In this document: positions 36,901 to 59,367 of the stretch, piece by piece
How the letters are laid out: the number at the start of each line of letters is the position of its first letter
How positions within the stretch are numbered: the stretch's first letter is position 1
Source: Oryzias latipes
Taxonomy: Eukaryota; Chordata; Actinopteri; Beloniformes; Adrianichthyidae
Assembly: GCF_002234675.1 (NCBI RefSeq)
Contig: NC_019866.2
Coordinates: forward strand, 11,189,261 to 11,253,260
DNA length: 64,000 nucleotides
Direction of reading: 5' to 3'
Notes under the pieces: model-generated
Database searches by the model: none
Seen by the model: the letters and a program-made list of their open reading frames with translations, nothing else
What the model was told of the DNA's origin: nothing
Translations under genes and position numbers: made by a program

Positions 36901-38799
36901 AGGACTTGAGGCGAGAGATGATAGAGCTGAGGCAGCAGCTGGAGAAGGAGCGTTCACTCAGGATGATATTTGAAGATCAGGTAACACGGACGAAGCGCTT
37001 GCAGCGCAGACCTGTTTTCAGAAGCGCGTCCACTGATGTGTGTTTTCTGATGTTGGAAATAACAGATGCGTTCTCTGGATGCTCAGTTGTACCCAGAGAG
37101 ACTGAAGGCGATCGCCCAGCAGTTCCACGAGCAGCAGGCCCAAACACAAAGCCTGGTGCTTCTGCAGCAACAGAAACAGCTGGAGAAGGACGTGACACCA
37201 GCCCATAGCCCTCAGGTAAGAACATCTGGCTTCAAACTTAAACCTGTTGATAACCTTCAATAAATCAGCCTATTTACTTGAGAATTCTGCACAAGACAGA
37301 GGTGCTGAGCATTGAGGGGATTCATTTAGTAGATAAACCATGATTTTCTTTAACATCCAAGGTTTCATCATACTATTTTCAAAGCATTCCCGGTGGTCTT
37401 TTAATTATGATTATGCTTTTTTGTAGCCAAAATAAAAAAATCGGTGTTGATTACTAGGACATAGTTTGTGCAGAGCGGAAGCAGGTTTTTTGAAATTTGT
37501 CTTTGAGTTGTGGGCGCGACTGTTGGCATGGAGTAAGCCCGTCTCCTATTCCTATGATCCATCTTTTTACACGCTCTCTAAGCTAGCTAACAGCCCCTCA
37601 CACCCCCAACTTAACATAATCAGTGCAATAATTCGACAGTACCAGCTTGGACGAGGAAACAGAAGATGTACATTGACACATGGATGCTCAGTGGGGATTT
37701 TTTTGCCCACCCGGCGTTTTTTTACGTCACAAATAAGCTCTTTTTCAAATTGCATTTTCCCGTCTGCTCCTGATTTACAATGATTTGAATAAAGAAATAA
37801 TCAAAAAGCAATTTAAGCTGAATTTTCTTAATATGTGGTCTTTACTGTTGCTTTTTTTGTGAGATAAATGAAACAAGAACTTGTTAAAAAAACACAATTT
37901 TGATCGGAGTAGGTCTTTAAATATCTGTGCTAATTGCAGAACTGTGTAGCTGTCAACATCTACGGCACTTTTAACAGCGCGTGAAACGAGCTGTTTACAC
38001 ATCCTACTGCAGTGTCCAGTTTCTGCAGGCTCACCTTTCATTCACATGAACCCTGTGTCCATCCACTCCATGTTCACCATGTCTCACCTTGCTTGATTTT
38101 ACCTCAAATGAGTCAGACGTGACACAAGACCACCGCCGGGGACTCGTACTAGAAAATTAGTTTTTGTGCCTAACTGAATGATTAATAACGATGAAGTCAG
38201 GCGTGACCTTTTGGATTACTAACAGCTGCTGGGCTGTCTTCTAATGATCTGCACCTTTTATAGCAGTTAAGAAAAACCTCAATCCAACAGCTGCTCCAAA
38301 ATCTGGTTCTTACGGAATCTGATGGTAAAACGAAGTGAACAGGGTAGAGACAAATAAATGTCATATTGGATGTTAAGTTGTTTCTTCTTGTCAGGTGTTG
38401 GCCCCTTCTACTCCACCTGAACCTACACACCACGCCACAGTCATCGTCCCTGCACCCGTTCAAACCCAACCCCATCACGTTACCGTGGTTACCATGGGCC
38501 CAACATCTGTTATCAATTCAGTCTCCACGTCTCGGCAGAACCTGGACACCATTGTCCAAGTAAGACTTTATTTGTCATTTTAGCATGTGAACACTAGAGG
38601 GCGCTACTGTCACTGACATACCTGTGATCCTCCTGGTCAACCTCAGGCTATTCAGCACATCGAGGGCACACAGGGGAAAAGCTGCGAGGAGGAGCAGAGG
38701 AGGGCGGTGATCGTCACCCCAGGACGCGTGCTCTCTGACGCTGCAGGCTCAGACACGGCCTCCAACAGCGACGGCCCTGATGACTGCACACTGCCTTGA
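33925..38799 (+). CDS. tfap4: Transcription factor AP-4 (bHLH-leucine zipper), seven exons
   Basis: TFAP4 is a nuclear bHLH-ZIP homodimer that binds CAGCTG E-boxes and acts downstream of MYC in mammals. Exons: 33925-34013, 36353-36518, 36598-36696, 36810-36980, 37066-37215, 38395-38559, 38647-38799. Lengths sum to 993 nt, giving 330 residues (human 338). All junctions are GT-AG. The N-terminus MEYFMVPAQKVPSLQHFRK matches the vertebrate protein. The basic region includes RRIRREIANSNERRRMQS (about 47-64), followed by helix-loop-helix and a first zipper (about 94-117, EYIFTLEQEKTRLLQQ). A second zipper runs at about 149-175. Residues 176-225 form a Gln-rich coiled stretch, and 226-280 hold the conserved VTMGPTSVINSVSTSRQNL. 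The C-terminus is short and less acidic than in human. The ATG at 33925 is chosen because its product starts exactly as the family does. Confidence 0.97.
35089..35105. repeat. Poly-G homopolymer (17 bases)
   Basis: An uninterrupted G run within tfap4 intron 1. Confidence 0.95.
35897..36101 (-). mobile_element. TTAA-flanked MITE, family B (CCCTTGTGCTA termini)
   Basis: The 205-bp unit begins CCCTTGTGCTACCTTAG and ends TAGGATAGCACAAGGG, forming terminal inverted repeats of about 16 bp. It is flanked by TTAA (35893-35896) and TTAC (36102-36105, a decayed TTAA). Copies in the opposite orientation lie at 55795-56003 and 56447-56651. A short frame across it resembles one in the 56.5-kb copy only because both are the same repeat. 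The termini and target site are piggyBac-like. It sits about 250 bp upstream of tfap4 exon 2. Confidence 0.75.
37380..37920 (+). repeat. Dispersed repeat family A, copy 5 (in tfap4 intron 5)
   Basis: It starts AGCATTCCCGGTGGTCTTTT, includes GACATAGTTTGTGCAGAG, CTAGCTAACAGCCCCTCACA and GCTCCTGATTTACAATGATTTG followed by AATAAAGAAAT, and ends at TCGGAGTAGGTCTTTAA. This is the most complete copy and suggests a full length near 540 bp. Same strand as the other four. Confidence 0.8.
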
Positions 38800-41160
38800 G
38801 TACACCCCTGACGTCGTCTGGCGTACCACACTTTCATTCACGCACACACAAAAACAGAAGAAGCAGACTACGGCTACAGGATGCTTACAAACTCTGCATT
38901 CCTGCGAAAAGAACACTGGCAGGGTCGGCAGTCAGACTGAAGCACTCAATCTTAGTCTTTTTTTCTCTTTCAATAGACAGCAAGTTTTAACTGTGATAAG
39001 CTGCCCAGATAGATTTTCCCATGCAGGCATCTTTCTTTGCTTACCTGTAACCCCAGCGCTCTCACATAAACAAACGCATGTCTGTCTGTTGATCTGTAGA
39101 AAGATTCTTAGTGTTACTGCTTTGCTAACCGATTTAGAAAAGCTCTGTTCAACTGGATACAAGAATTTGAATGTCTGCAAAACATCTCCATTAACTACTA
39201 AGCCTTTTTTTTTTTTTCCTCACCTGACTGGATGGGCGGCCAGGTGGTGTGGTGCCCCACCAGGCCCAGCATCAGAGCATTTTCACTAAGAAAGATGTTT
39301 TTTGAAATATTTCTGCCTGAGACCCATCTGAGCTGTTTGGAGGGACACTGTGAGATCCTTTTTCACTCTAATCTACTCTACTTTGTCATATTTTGTTCAG
39401 TTAACAGATACTTTCAACTTGGGCTCACAGATGAGAGGGCACTTATCTCCTAATACCTGTTTTTTTATTTGTTTTTCTGGGCTGGCTTCCCGTTAGTCCC
39501 GCATTTGGTGTATACTACACCCATTCTTCCATTTACTCGTGACCTGTGACAAAAGTTCACTGCGTTGACCTTTATTGAGACCCCAACCCAGGTGCGTGTA
39601 AAAGCCACAGGACTTGCAGAAAAAAAAAGCTAATCTGTGAGTTTTGGTGAGTAACATCCACGCAGACGTTAGTTTGATTTTTCTGAAGCAGCAGAGCTCA
39701 GCGGTGCTCTAGACTCTGGAAGTCTACTGCCCATGACTGACATACAATCACTTGTTTGCAATCATAGGAGTTTTTTGGTTTTTTTTGGCCCTATCAGTGT
39801 ATTGTTTTGTACAAATTTTGGGACATGTATAAAGTCAGAGTTTGCTGAAGCTATAAGGAAAATGCCCGGTGAAGTTTTTCGTTTAGCATGGAGGTGACTG
39901 GATCAGCTACTTTACCCATGTTCTATGCATTTTACTTTGTAGATCATCTGTCATATTGTGCATTTTTTGTGTATTAATCAAATTAAATACGTATATTTTC
40001 TGATTTTTTTCCTTTTAATCTTTTTCAAATGTGCTTTGTTGACTGAAATCCCAGTTGATTTAAAGAAGAGAAAGGCAGTGGCTCGCCTTATTGAAAGCCC
40101 ATGGGTGCAGGGAGGCACTGTGAGGCCAGCCTTAACACAGCCCTGAACACTTCAATGCGTAGTGGCCACTGGAAAACCCACCATTTTTTTCTTATTACTT
40201 TTTAAATTGGACTTATAAAAACCTGGGCTTTCTTAAAATGCATATTTACCCACAAGTTTTTTTCTAATGTCCACTTATTTGTTTGCCTAAGAGTCCATTG
40301 TTTCGTAGACATGGTTAAACTCATGTTTTCTGTTACAAATTCTCACAATCTAAATTGGGGTTTTTGGTTGAAATTGATCAAATAAATATGCACTGTGAGC
40401 TTTCAAAGGCAGAAAGGAAAAAAATCTCACAGAACGAGACGTCAACATTCCATGAATAGAACTTTTTCTGTGATGTTGCTTTTTTAATAGCATTTGAGGG
40501 CTTTTATTTTGGCACACCCTAGTATTTAATACCAAACTCACCCCCCACATTCAAACTGAACACAGTTACTACTTTTACAAACAACAATGGCTGCACTGGA
40601 AGAGGAGAAATTAAATGATAGGAGGGAGTTTTCTGGATGGAGGGAAAAACTGTCTTTTTGCAAAGCCTCCTGAAATCAAAACGTTTTAACCCCTGAACAG
40701 GTTCGTCATTTTGTTGTTGTTTATCTTGCGTTCCAAAACCTATAGTGAACATATCAGATTGCCAGATTCGCATGGGGATCACCAAATGGGGTTAAAATTA
40801 CAAAGCACTTACTGTAATAAAGTGGAGCATGCCTCTTCATATTAGTTAAGGGGCATCTCTTCAGCTGAAGCTCTTGAAGTTATGAATAAAAGCCGCACAG
40901 CTGTGTTATCCCCCTCCATGTCAGTCCTATATCCTGTCATGTTTACTATCTTTTCTATGTGACTTATATCCTGTCTTTGTTCATATATTGTCAATATCTT
41001 TTGCTGCTCATTTTATTTCCTCTTTTTTTTTATTAGACCTGTCGATTTGCATGGTCATCCAGAAGCTTTTTGTTTTCTCTCTTAAAAGATGTTTTGGGGA
41101 TAAAGAGGCTTGTGCCTTTGTAAAGACAGAATAATAAAGTTTGTACTGTTTTTTTTAAAC
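38800..41160 (+). terminator. tfap4: tfap4 3' UTR with poly(A) signal
   Basis: About 2.3 kb of AT-rich non-coding DNA follows the stop codon at 38797-38799. AATAAA at 41133-41138, followed by TTTGTACTGTTTTTTTT, is the most convincing poly(A) site. Earlier use of weaker sites cannot be excluded. Confidence 0.6.
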
Positions 41161-42830
41161 CCTGGTTTTTGTGTCTCTTGTCGCCGCCAAATCAATAGTC
41201 ACTCTAACGGGTGAAGTTGCTTCTTTTACAGAGCGAACGCTGACCCAATCGGATGCATTTCCCTGATCTTCACTGCAACTCGAATAACAAATTGGATGCA
41301 CATGTGTCTATTCCTGATTGGAGAAAATATGTTGAAGAGCCCCCCTCCTCTTCTGCTTAGCAGCTCATTGCTAAATTAAGACTGACCACTTTCTCTGTGA
41401 CGGTCAGAGATGACACCCGTGATAGTGGCTGGCATCTTGCCCCATCCCAATGCTGAGCCATTCAACGTTTTTTATATTTTGGCAATAAATTCAATAATTG
41501 AAACGTTTTTATGTGTTTGGTGTGAGGTTTGGTTGTAAAATAAGCTACATTTGACAAAGAAATACATCATAGCAACATCCACATCAATCTAATAACTGGA
41601 TTGAAAAAAAGGTTTTTTATGTGACAAAGTACAAATAATGTCCAACAAAACTAGTTTGAAGCTTAAAAACTTTTATTTATCCTCTTTACTCTGAAAATAA
41701 CTCAAATTAAAGATTTAACACAAAAAGCAAGCTTAAATAAAGATGCATTGGTGGAGTTGCTGGAGCCTGTCCCAGCTACTGTTGGGTGAAGGTTGGGTAC
41801 ACTCGGGACAGGTTGCCCTTTTTATTCATTTTAAATTCCTTAAAAGCAAAGTCTTTATATAGGTTTTTAGCTTTCCAGTTAGCTGTTGTCTTCTCTTAAA
41901 TGTTTGAAGCCACTTCAGTTTTCTCAGCATCATAAGCTCCCTCAGCTGCTTCATCACCAGTGCTTCTTTATAATCCTCTTCCTCAAAGCCTCTCCTATCT
42001 TATGCTCTGAAGCTGAAATTTCCTCAAAATCAGTTTGAATCAGGTCATAAATGTCAATCAAGAAGTTTACTATAAAAAAAATAAAATTCAGCAATGTTGT
42101 TTGTCAGTAGTGATTTTTGATTAAATGCTCCATCGAAGAAATAAAATACAGTGTCAAAGATGCAAAAAGAACTTTAAACGGACCATTACAGCCACCAAAG
42201 TTCATCATCTGTAATTTAAAAAAAAATCATGCAAGTGAATCGAAAAATAACAGAGTGAAATACTCAAATCATCCCGCTCAACCACCCGTAAAGAGCGTGA
42301 AGGATTAAGCTGGTATGGGGATGAACATGCATGCTGCGGTGCTTGGACGTGCCTCCCCAGATGGATGTGGTCGGGGTAAAATTCCTGCCATTTTGGGGGA
42401 TTATTTCTACAGTTGAAATGTTGATTCCCATGGAACTGTGAGCTTATGTTCGGCTTTTAGTGTCTGTTTGAGTGTGATAAAGCAATAATCCGTCCAGCGC
42501 TCAGCTGTGTGAGAGGCTCTTGGCTGACTCAGGGGTCTTTAGGCTTCAGACTTCTACACTTGCCCTGAATCGGCTTGTTCTCATGCGATTTTTATCTTAT
42601 AATCCATCATTATTTAAATCTTTTTGGCTCTTGAATCAAGACATAGGATTTTAGGTGAACTCCACCAACTTATTCGATTAAACTGTTAAAGCATTGTTGA
42701 TGTGGACAGAATCAGGTCTTGCATGGATGCTAAGAAGGAGCTGCAGCCTCTCCAAAAAGAAAAAAAAGAAAAGTCCACTTTAAAGACTCTGTTGCACACT
42801 TGTTAAACATGAACACGCATATCTTCGTCC
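41160..42830. other. tfap4-srl intergenic region
   Basis: No gene was recognised in this AT-rich stretch. A fragment at about 41750-41820 (GGAGCCTGTCCCAGCTACTG, then GGTACACTCGGGACAGGTTG) belongs to a repeat that is very common in fish and is also seen around 59370-59710. Confidence 0.6.
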
Positions 42831-42942
42831 CTCGTCCAGCTGGCCCTCCGTGTGCCCCGCCTCTTCCCTGTGCGTGCACTTTAACCTTCCTGCCATGGTA
42901 TATATAGTCTGTCTGACCACCGGAGTTCTCCTGGCAGCCATC
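42797..42942 (+). promoter_or_regulatory. srl: srl core promoter: TATA box and E-boxes
   Basis: TATATATAG at 42899-42907 lies 36-44 bases before the srl ATG (42943-42945). That would place transcription start at about 42930 and leave a 5' UTR of only 10-20 bases. E-boxes CACTTG (42797-42802) and CAGCTG (42837-42842) lie 60-110 bases upstream of the TATA box, as in many muscle promoters driven by MyoD-family factors. The assignment fits a striated-muscle gene but is inferred from motifs only. A start site further upstream, with this TATA inside a longer 5' UTR, is possible. Confidence 0.55.
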
Positions 42943-52940
<9,998 letters not shown>

Positions 52941-54460
52941 GGAGCAGAGCAAAGAGTGGAGGAAAGTGCGGAAACAGAAAATGGTGAAAAGATGGGTTTG
53001 GCAGAAGCCATCCCCACTTTTGTCAGAATGCTTGTATTGCTGAGGAGAAGAGAGCAACGATTGGTTGTGTTTGTTTGTTTGTTTGTTTTCCCCTCAGGAG
53101 AAAAAAAAATGGGATGGTGCATTTGGGGACAGTAGAAATAATAGAGATCGAGGGGCGGGGGAGGATTTGATATGGCAGCTTGAGGATACAAGTGCTGATG
53201 AAATAAGAACAAGCCACTGATCACAGAGTTCTGTTAAGCCACACACTCACCTTTCCCCCTTTTGCTCGACCCCTTTGGACTGTCTGGGACTGTGAATTTG
53301 AGGATTAGTGACTTGGAGAGAGCGTGGCAAAAACAAAAAGATATACAAAAAAAAAGTAAATCCTAAGACTGAAAATATTTAAATGCCTGCTCCCTTGCAT
53401 GTGAATGAAACAGGAAGTTGAAACAGAAATCTGTGTTGTAAAATGAAAAGAATTGCATTACAGCAGGCCAATTCCACGAGCTTCCTGAAGCTGTTCCTGC
53501 AGCTGTCTCTTTGTGGGTGCTATACAAAAGCTTGTGTATTGGGCTGATCATCCAGTCTATTTTGCTTTTTGTTCTTATTTTCGTTTTCCTCTCATTTTTG
53601 CATGTTAAATATCACATCAGATGCATGTCTATTTATTTTAAAATCACAAACATTTCCCTTTTTCAGTCTGTCTGATTCAATGCTTCCCTGTAACAAATGA
53701 GACCTTTAATCTCTGAGCTTTAATGTCTGTCAGTCTTGGTTGTTGACAACCTGTGAAATAAGCAGAGGTTAGAGTTTAAAGGTCAAAAGCTATTAGTTCT
53801 TCACTTCTTAACTGTTCGTTTGTATAAGTCTATAAATTTGCCAGGTTTTGGCAGAAATTCAATGCTGTCCTCGGAATGTTTTTTTTTCATTCAGACTCTC
53901 TCCAACCCTTTTTTTTCTCCAACATCCATGAAAGAAACAGTGATGGGTGTATCTTTGTTCCAGCAGAATCCATTAATTCAGCCTATTCTGCTGCAGGCTG
54001 GAAAGACACGTATTGATTACTTGCTGTGTAAAGTTCAAATGGGCCCTAAAGTGGGATGTGTAGGTGAACAGAATACACAAAAAAATGTATTTCAAAAAAT
54101 TTCTGTAAGATTGTGATCCAGTGATTTCTTTAGTTTACAAAAATTGGAGGAAGAGGTAATGCTTCCAATATTGATTAACTGCAAAAACAGACCTGGATGG
54201 GATGTGATACCATAGAGTGTGATACTATAGAGCTACAAGTGTTCTTAAAGAAAGAATGTGTCATGGTTTATGACAAAGAAAACTGCAGACAAGATATTAG
54301 TAGCCTCATTTTTTATTACTTTTAGGTCCCTGGTTCTTTTTAAACATGTTTCCTTAAATGAAAAGCTTAAATCATTACATCATCTTTGTCAAGATTCAAA
54401 AACAAACAAGAAGCTGAACACATATAGAATGAAAAAATAAACAAACTAGCACATTATTTA
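52941..54460 (+). terminator. srl: srl 3' UTR with poly(A) signal
   Basis: The stop codon TGA is at 52938-52940. The first well-formed AATAAA downstream is at 54436-54441 and a second at 54825-54830, so the 3' UTR is about 1.5-1.9 kb. It contains a TGTT-type short repeat at about 53067-53088. Confidence 0.5.
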
Positions 54461-55581
54461 TTTTTTACCCATCAGCCATCTTGCCTGCAGAGAGTTGAAG
54501 GACAGAAGTGTGATGAGCTGCCAACCCAAAGCAAGCTTCTTTTTTTCTTCTCTTCCGGTGCTCCACTGGGTTTATGGCACGTTTACACTGTAGGTACAGA
54601 TATTTTCCACTAGAGGGAGGTGTGCAAAAAAAACAAAACGGAAAGATGCTTCACAATGTTCAACATAAAAGAAATCTATAATGTTTAGCTTAGAAAATGC
54701 TCAGGCATCATTAATGTAAATTAGATTTTGAATACTGGATGCGTATGCCATCAAGTAATAGGCGTTTTCCTTTTGGACTACATTACTAATTAACCCAATT
54801 TTTTTGGGAATCCTGATTAACAAAAATAAAGATGTCAATTGGACCGAGGCACTAAAGATCTGTTGTTATTCTTCCAAAAAGTATTCAGAAACCTAAAGCT
54901 AGATACGATCACTCACATGTAGAAACCTGACTGTACAGATAAAGCATCTTTATCTGCACACCTTACATGCAAAAGCATGTCAAGTGTTTTTAATTGCACC
55001 AGCTTACATTGAAACATACAAGGCCCTGAGGTTGATCTCTGAGAACTAAGGGGCTCAGTTCTGCTGTGGGAAGCCTGTTTATGTGTGATATCTGCAATGC
55101 ACCTGCAATTTGTCGTGACTTGAAGTTGGGAGGTGTGTGAGAGGTGAAGGCTGCGAGGGGGGAAAGCACGTTGGAAATTGCTTTTGGCTTTGAAAACAGT
55201 GCAGATTTGCAGCCATAGCATTTTTATTTGAGATGCCATGAGTTCTGTAAAGTGACTTTGAATCTAACAAGTTGAACGGAGATAAGGACTGCAATGTGAA
55301 GAGGTGCCTTAAATCTTTTGACATTTTTTTATATTATCATTAAAAATTAAAGTGTGAAGGATGAAAGCCTATTTTTTAAAAGAAAGAGCTTTGTGCAACA
55401 TTTCAGAATTCCTTTTATCCTATTTTAGAATACAAAAACATTATATTTATGTACTAAAACAGTAGATTTACAATGAATTTAACAAAAATACTCACTCCTG
55501 TAGTCAGAGTCACTCCAGAATTGATATTATTTGGGGCTTAACCTTTAAATTTTGTAGATTAAAATTAAATTTTCAACTTAA

Positions 55582-55700
55582 CCCTTGTGGTATCCTGTGA
55601 CCCCACCCTTACATTGACATGTTCTCCCTACCATGACAAAGGTGGATAAAGGTGGAAAGATTTCATGTAATCCATGGACACCAGTGAAGATCACAAGGAT
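55582..55700 (-). mobile_element. Family B MITE, one half only
   Basis: It begins next to TTAA (55578-55581) with CCCTTGTGGTATCC and runs in the orientation of the 35.9-kb copy for about 118 bp, then breaks off at ATCACAAGG before a short GGATAACTA-type tandem. It is the inverted counterpart of the right part of the neighbouring full copy. Confidence 0.7.
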
Positions 55701-55794
55701 TGCTAGGATAACTAGGATAACTAGGTTAACTTTTGCAACACCTACCAAAGACCACCAGTTTTTCTTCAAGCAGTTTCCAATGTAAGCTAAGTGA

Positions 55795-56003
55795 CCCTTG
55801 TGCTATCCTAGGCACTTTAACGTTGGGAGTTGGGTCATCTAGACCCACTAGACAGACAGTGCGCTGAACCTTTTTTCTTCAATGATTTGTGATCTTCACT
55901 GGTTTCCATGGATAACATGAAATCTTTCCACCTTTATCCACCATTGTCATGGTAGGGAGAACATGTCAATGAAAGGGTGGGGTCATCTAAGATAGCACAA
56001 GGG
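55795..56003 (+). mobile_element. Family B MITE, full copy
   Basis: It begins CCCTTGTGCTATCCTAGG and ends CTAAGATAGCACAAGGG followed by TTAA (56004-56007). The left flank is GTGA rather than TTAA. About 209 bp, opposite in orientation to the 35.9-kb copy. Confidence 0.75.
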
Positions 56004-56446
56004 TTAAGAAGTGTTTCTCTGTGACTGAATGTTTACCTGTACAGTGTGTTTTGTTTTGCCTGAGAGGTCTGGGTTGGGCTCCAACAGATCCTTGTGACCC
56101 TAAAAAAATGAGGAATTGCATGGCTGCACGTGCACCAAATGCATTTTTGAGTTGTAGACAACTCTCCGGACAAAGGCAGTGAAAGATTGCATGAACCTTT
56201 AAAGAAAAAAAGAAAAAATGCCTTTCCGTGACCCAGCCAAAGCCAATAACACTCTCCATTAAGCAGACATGTCACAACCCAGCCCAACCACGAAAGAAAA
56301 ACGTCCCAAGAGGAAAAACTGGGTTCACTGTAAGGTGAAAACTTTATGTGGACAGAAAGTCTGCTAGAATTTGACAAAAACATAAAAACAGAAGCACTTC
56401 TGGTAACATTTCTGCAGACACAGTAACGGAAGAAAATGCAGTAAGT

Positions 56447-56651
56447 ACCTTGTGCTATCCCAGGCACTTTAACATTGGGAGTTGGGTCATCTTGACCCAC
56501 TAGACAGTGTCCTGAACCTTTTTCCTTCAATGATTTGTGATCTTCACTGGTGTCCATGGATTACATGAAATCTTTCCACCTTTATCCCCCTTTGTCATGG
56601 TAGGGAGAACATGTCAATGTAAGGGTGGGGTCATCTAAGATAGCACAAGGG
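56447..56651 (+). mobile_element. Family B MITE, second nearby copy
   Basis: It begins CCTTGTGCTATCCCAGG (one terminal C missing) and ends CTAAGATAGCACAAGGG followed by TTAA (56652-56655). It shares most positions with the 55.8-kb copy. A 174-residue minus-strand frame starting in it is not a gene. Confidence 0.75.
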
Positions 56652-57146
56652 TTAAAAAAAAACTTGAAATGTCTGATGCTTCAAAGCAGACAAAACTGTG
56701 AAAACTATAAAGATAATCTGATGATACAAGCATGCATGACTCCCAGTGGCACCTTTCTCATGTTTATTGATTAAACCTAAAACTGAAGCAGCATGAAATG
56801 AATCTTGAAGTGTAGACTCACACAACGTCTTCTCAAATTTATCAAGTTCAATAAAGCTGACTGGATAATCTGAAGATAAATCACTCAGTAGTTCCAGATG
56901 ACAAAATGTGTTGGGACATAAAATGATTTTATTATCTGAACATAAATTCAATGGTAGAAACTTATTCAGGAAGAGATTTTAGTCAGAATCCAGTGGCTTC
57001 GTCAAACTTCTTTTAGGTTTTGTTACTCATGACAAGATGCCTGTAAAAAATACACAATGCAAAGAAACATATTCAGGTGAAGAAAGACATTTGAAGTGTT
57101 TAGTAGATCCGGAATAAACAGCAAATTACCTCAATCTTGCTAAATT

Positions 57147-58290
57147 ATTATTATTATTATTACTATTATTTTTTTTAAATAACTTTATTGCACATTATGC
57201 CATTTTACAAGGATGTACTTTAGGTATGCAATAAAAAAAAAAACAAATGCAAATATCAAATACACAAATGTAACAAACATGAGAACAAGAATAGAAATTG
57301 AAATAAGCCAAAATCTACAAGAAAATACTAAATCTATCACATACAGACAATGTTCTGATTGCTTTTTGCTTCTCTGAATTTCGAATACTGTTGATATACT
57401 GATTTAAATCAGAAAGGAATACAGTGAAACAGGGTTTTCTACCAGAAAATTTACATTTATGAATATGAAATTTGGCCAAAATGAGTAAAAGATTTAAAAG
57501 TAAACCAGAGTCCTTTTGCATATTTTTAATATTAGACCCAACAAGACATCTTTCCAGAATAAAACAAAACAAGAATCAATTTTATCATTAATTAAATCAC
57601 AAATCTTCTGCCAAAACACTGTAACTTTGGAACAATACCAGAAAAGATGGATAACTGTTTCAGGGGAATTACAACCAAAACTATAGTGTGTCAATGTTTA
57701 ATCTAAATCTGTTTTGAATAAACATTTTAGCTGGGTAAATACTATGGATAATCTTAAAAGTAACTTCTTTAACCTTATTGGTGATTAAAAATGTATTGGG
57801 TGTTTGCCAAATCTCCTTCCATGCAATATCTTCAACAAACATGTACCAATAAGACATTCTACGAGGTAGTGAAACAATGTTCTTTTGAAATAATGTTCTT
57901 ATGGATGTATTGTTTTTCCTGGGATAACCAGTCAGACATATTTTCCCCACAGGAGTATTTATGGAAGAGAGCAGGAAAGGCTCCTCAACATTAACTCTGT
58001 GTTGGAATTTAAACAGCATGCATGCATACACCAGAGGGAATAGCTCCAAACACATATTCTAAAGGGGGAACAGGGAAGTTAAATTTAAATAGAAATTCCT
58101 CATAAGTTAAAAGTAAGCCCTGGTTGTTAAATAATTGATACACAAAAATAATCTTATTTTGAAACAACTGTTCTATGAAAAGTGATTTGCGTTTGTATAA
58201 AATGTTATTCCAGATAGAATATTTGTGAGGTGAAAATTTGTGTTTGTATGCAAGTATGAGGTTTTTGGCACAAATGGAACCTCATAGTCA
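57147..58290 (-). pseudogene. 5'-truncated L1-type LINE, ORF2 C-terminal remnant
   Basis: Minus-strand frames at 58055-57681, 57694-57494 and 57572-57315 line up as one broken protein. Pieces such as VTFKIIHSIYPAKMFI, ETVIHLFWYCSKVTVFWQKI and LILAKFHIHKCKFSG are typical of the region after the reverse transcriptase in L1/Tx1-like elements (zf-RVT, with the HLFW..C box). At least two frame changes separate the pieces, so it is dead. At the 3' end a minus-strand AATAAA (+ 57184-57189) is followed by an A-rich (TAA)n tail (+ 57143-57171). That is the expected LINE terminus and fixes the orientation. The 5' limit is approximate. Confidence 0.8.
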
Positions 58291-59367
58291 AATACCTACA
58301 GAAACAGTGTGAATTTTTAAAAAATACTGCTTTTTCAAATAAAATAAAATAATATCACTTCTTATTTTAAAGTCGTGTAGTTATATCATCAGATATAATT
58401 TAAATATTGGATATTTGGTTTCAGACGACATGATGTGCAGTGGATAAAAGTCCAATATTATATTTATTTCTACACCTTAATGAATGTTTTGGTTTTCATC
58501 AAAGATAATATAAGTGAAGGGTTGTTACTTTGTAATTCAAATATTTTTTTAACCATACCTACAGTAATTTTTTTTACATTACCACAGTTATGATAAAGTA
58601 ATACTACTCTGACTTGAGTACATTATTTGAGATGTTCTGATTTTCTCAGCTTAACACTTGGCTTTTCCTGCCTGTGCACTTTCTGTGTCACCTCATTGCA
58701 AATATAGACCTGACTGAGTGTGACACAGTTTTTCCCGGGTATTGTTGTTAACTATAACAACTTAAGTGTTGTGTCAATCATCAATCAAAAGGCAAGCACA
58801 TAACCTTTATGTTTTACAAAACTCCCCCACCCCTCTTCTCTTTCTCGCCTCTACTTTGTGACATCGGGCTCAAAGTGGGATTTTCAAAATAAAACTACAG
58901 TTAAATTAATTTTACATATGATTGCATACGTTTACATGTGTTCACACCATAATATGTTTCCAATTTGTAAAAACAAAAAATTAAGTAAAAAAGAAGCACA
59001 CTGTAAAAAAAGGATTAAGACTAATCTGGATAAAGCCCATTTATTGAAAAACAATTTTAAAGGGTTTTCATTTATTTATTTATTTTTGCTACTTCAATTA
59101 TGAAACTGCAACTGTTGTGTTTTAGGAATTAATAAAAAATGTTGATATTGATAAGAAGCAGTCTAAATGTGCAATAAATACACTACCTGTTGGTTCACAA
59201 AGCGCACCTGAACTATAATAAGGCTGAATTTAAAACTGAGGTAAAAAGGATTTTGGTTTAAGATTCTGAGGTATCCAGTAAACTTGGGAGTTATTATTTG
59301 TTTACGGCCAAAAATACCTAAAAAGCCTTATACTGTGGTTAGATGCACTATCAATGCAACACATGCA

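Noticed and set aside
36723-37208. 161-residue + strand frame across tfap4 exons 4 and 5
   Set aside because: It reads through an intron, and the true exons are in agreement with the family over separate segments.
56033-56557. 174-residue minus-strand frame similar to one at 35982-36236
   Set aside because: The similarity arises because both frames cross copies of the family B MITE. It is not a protein family.
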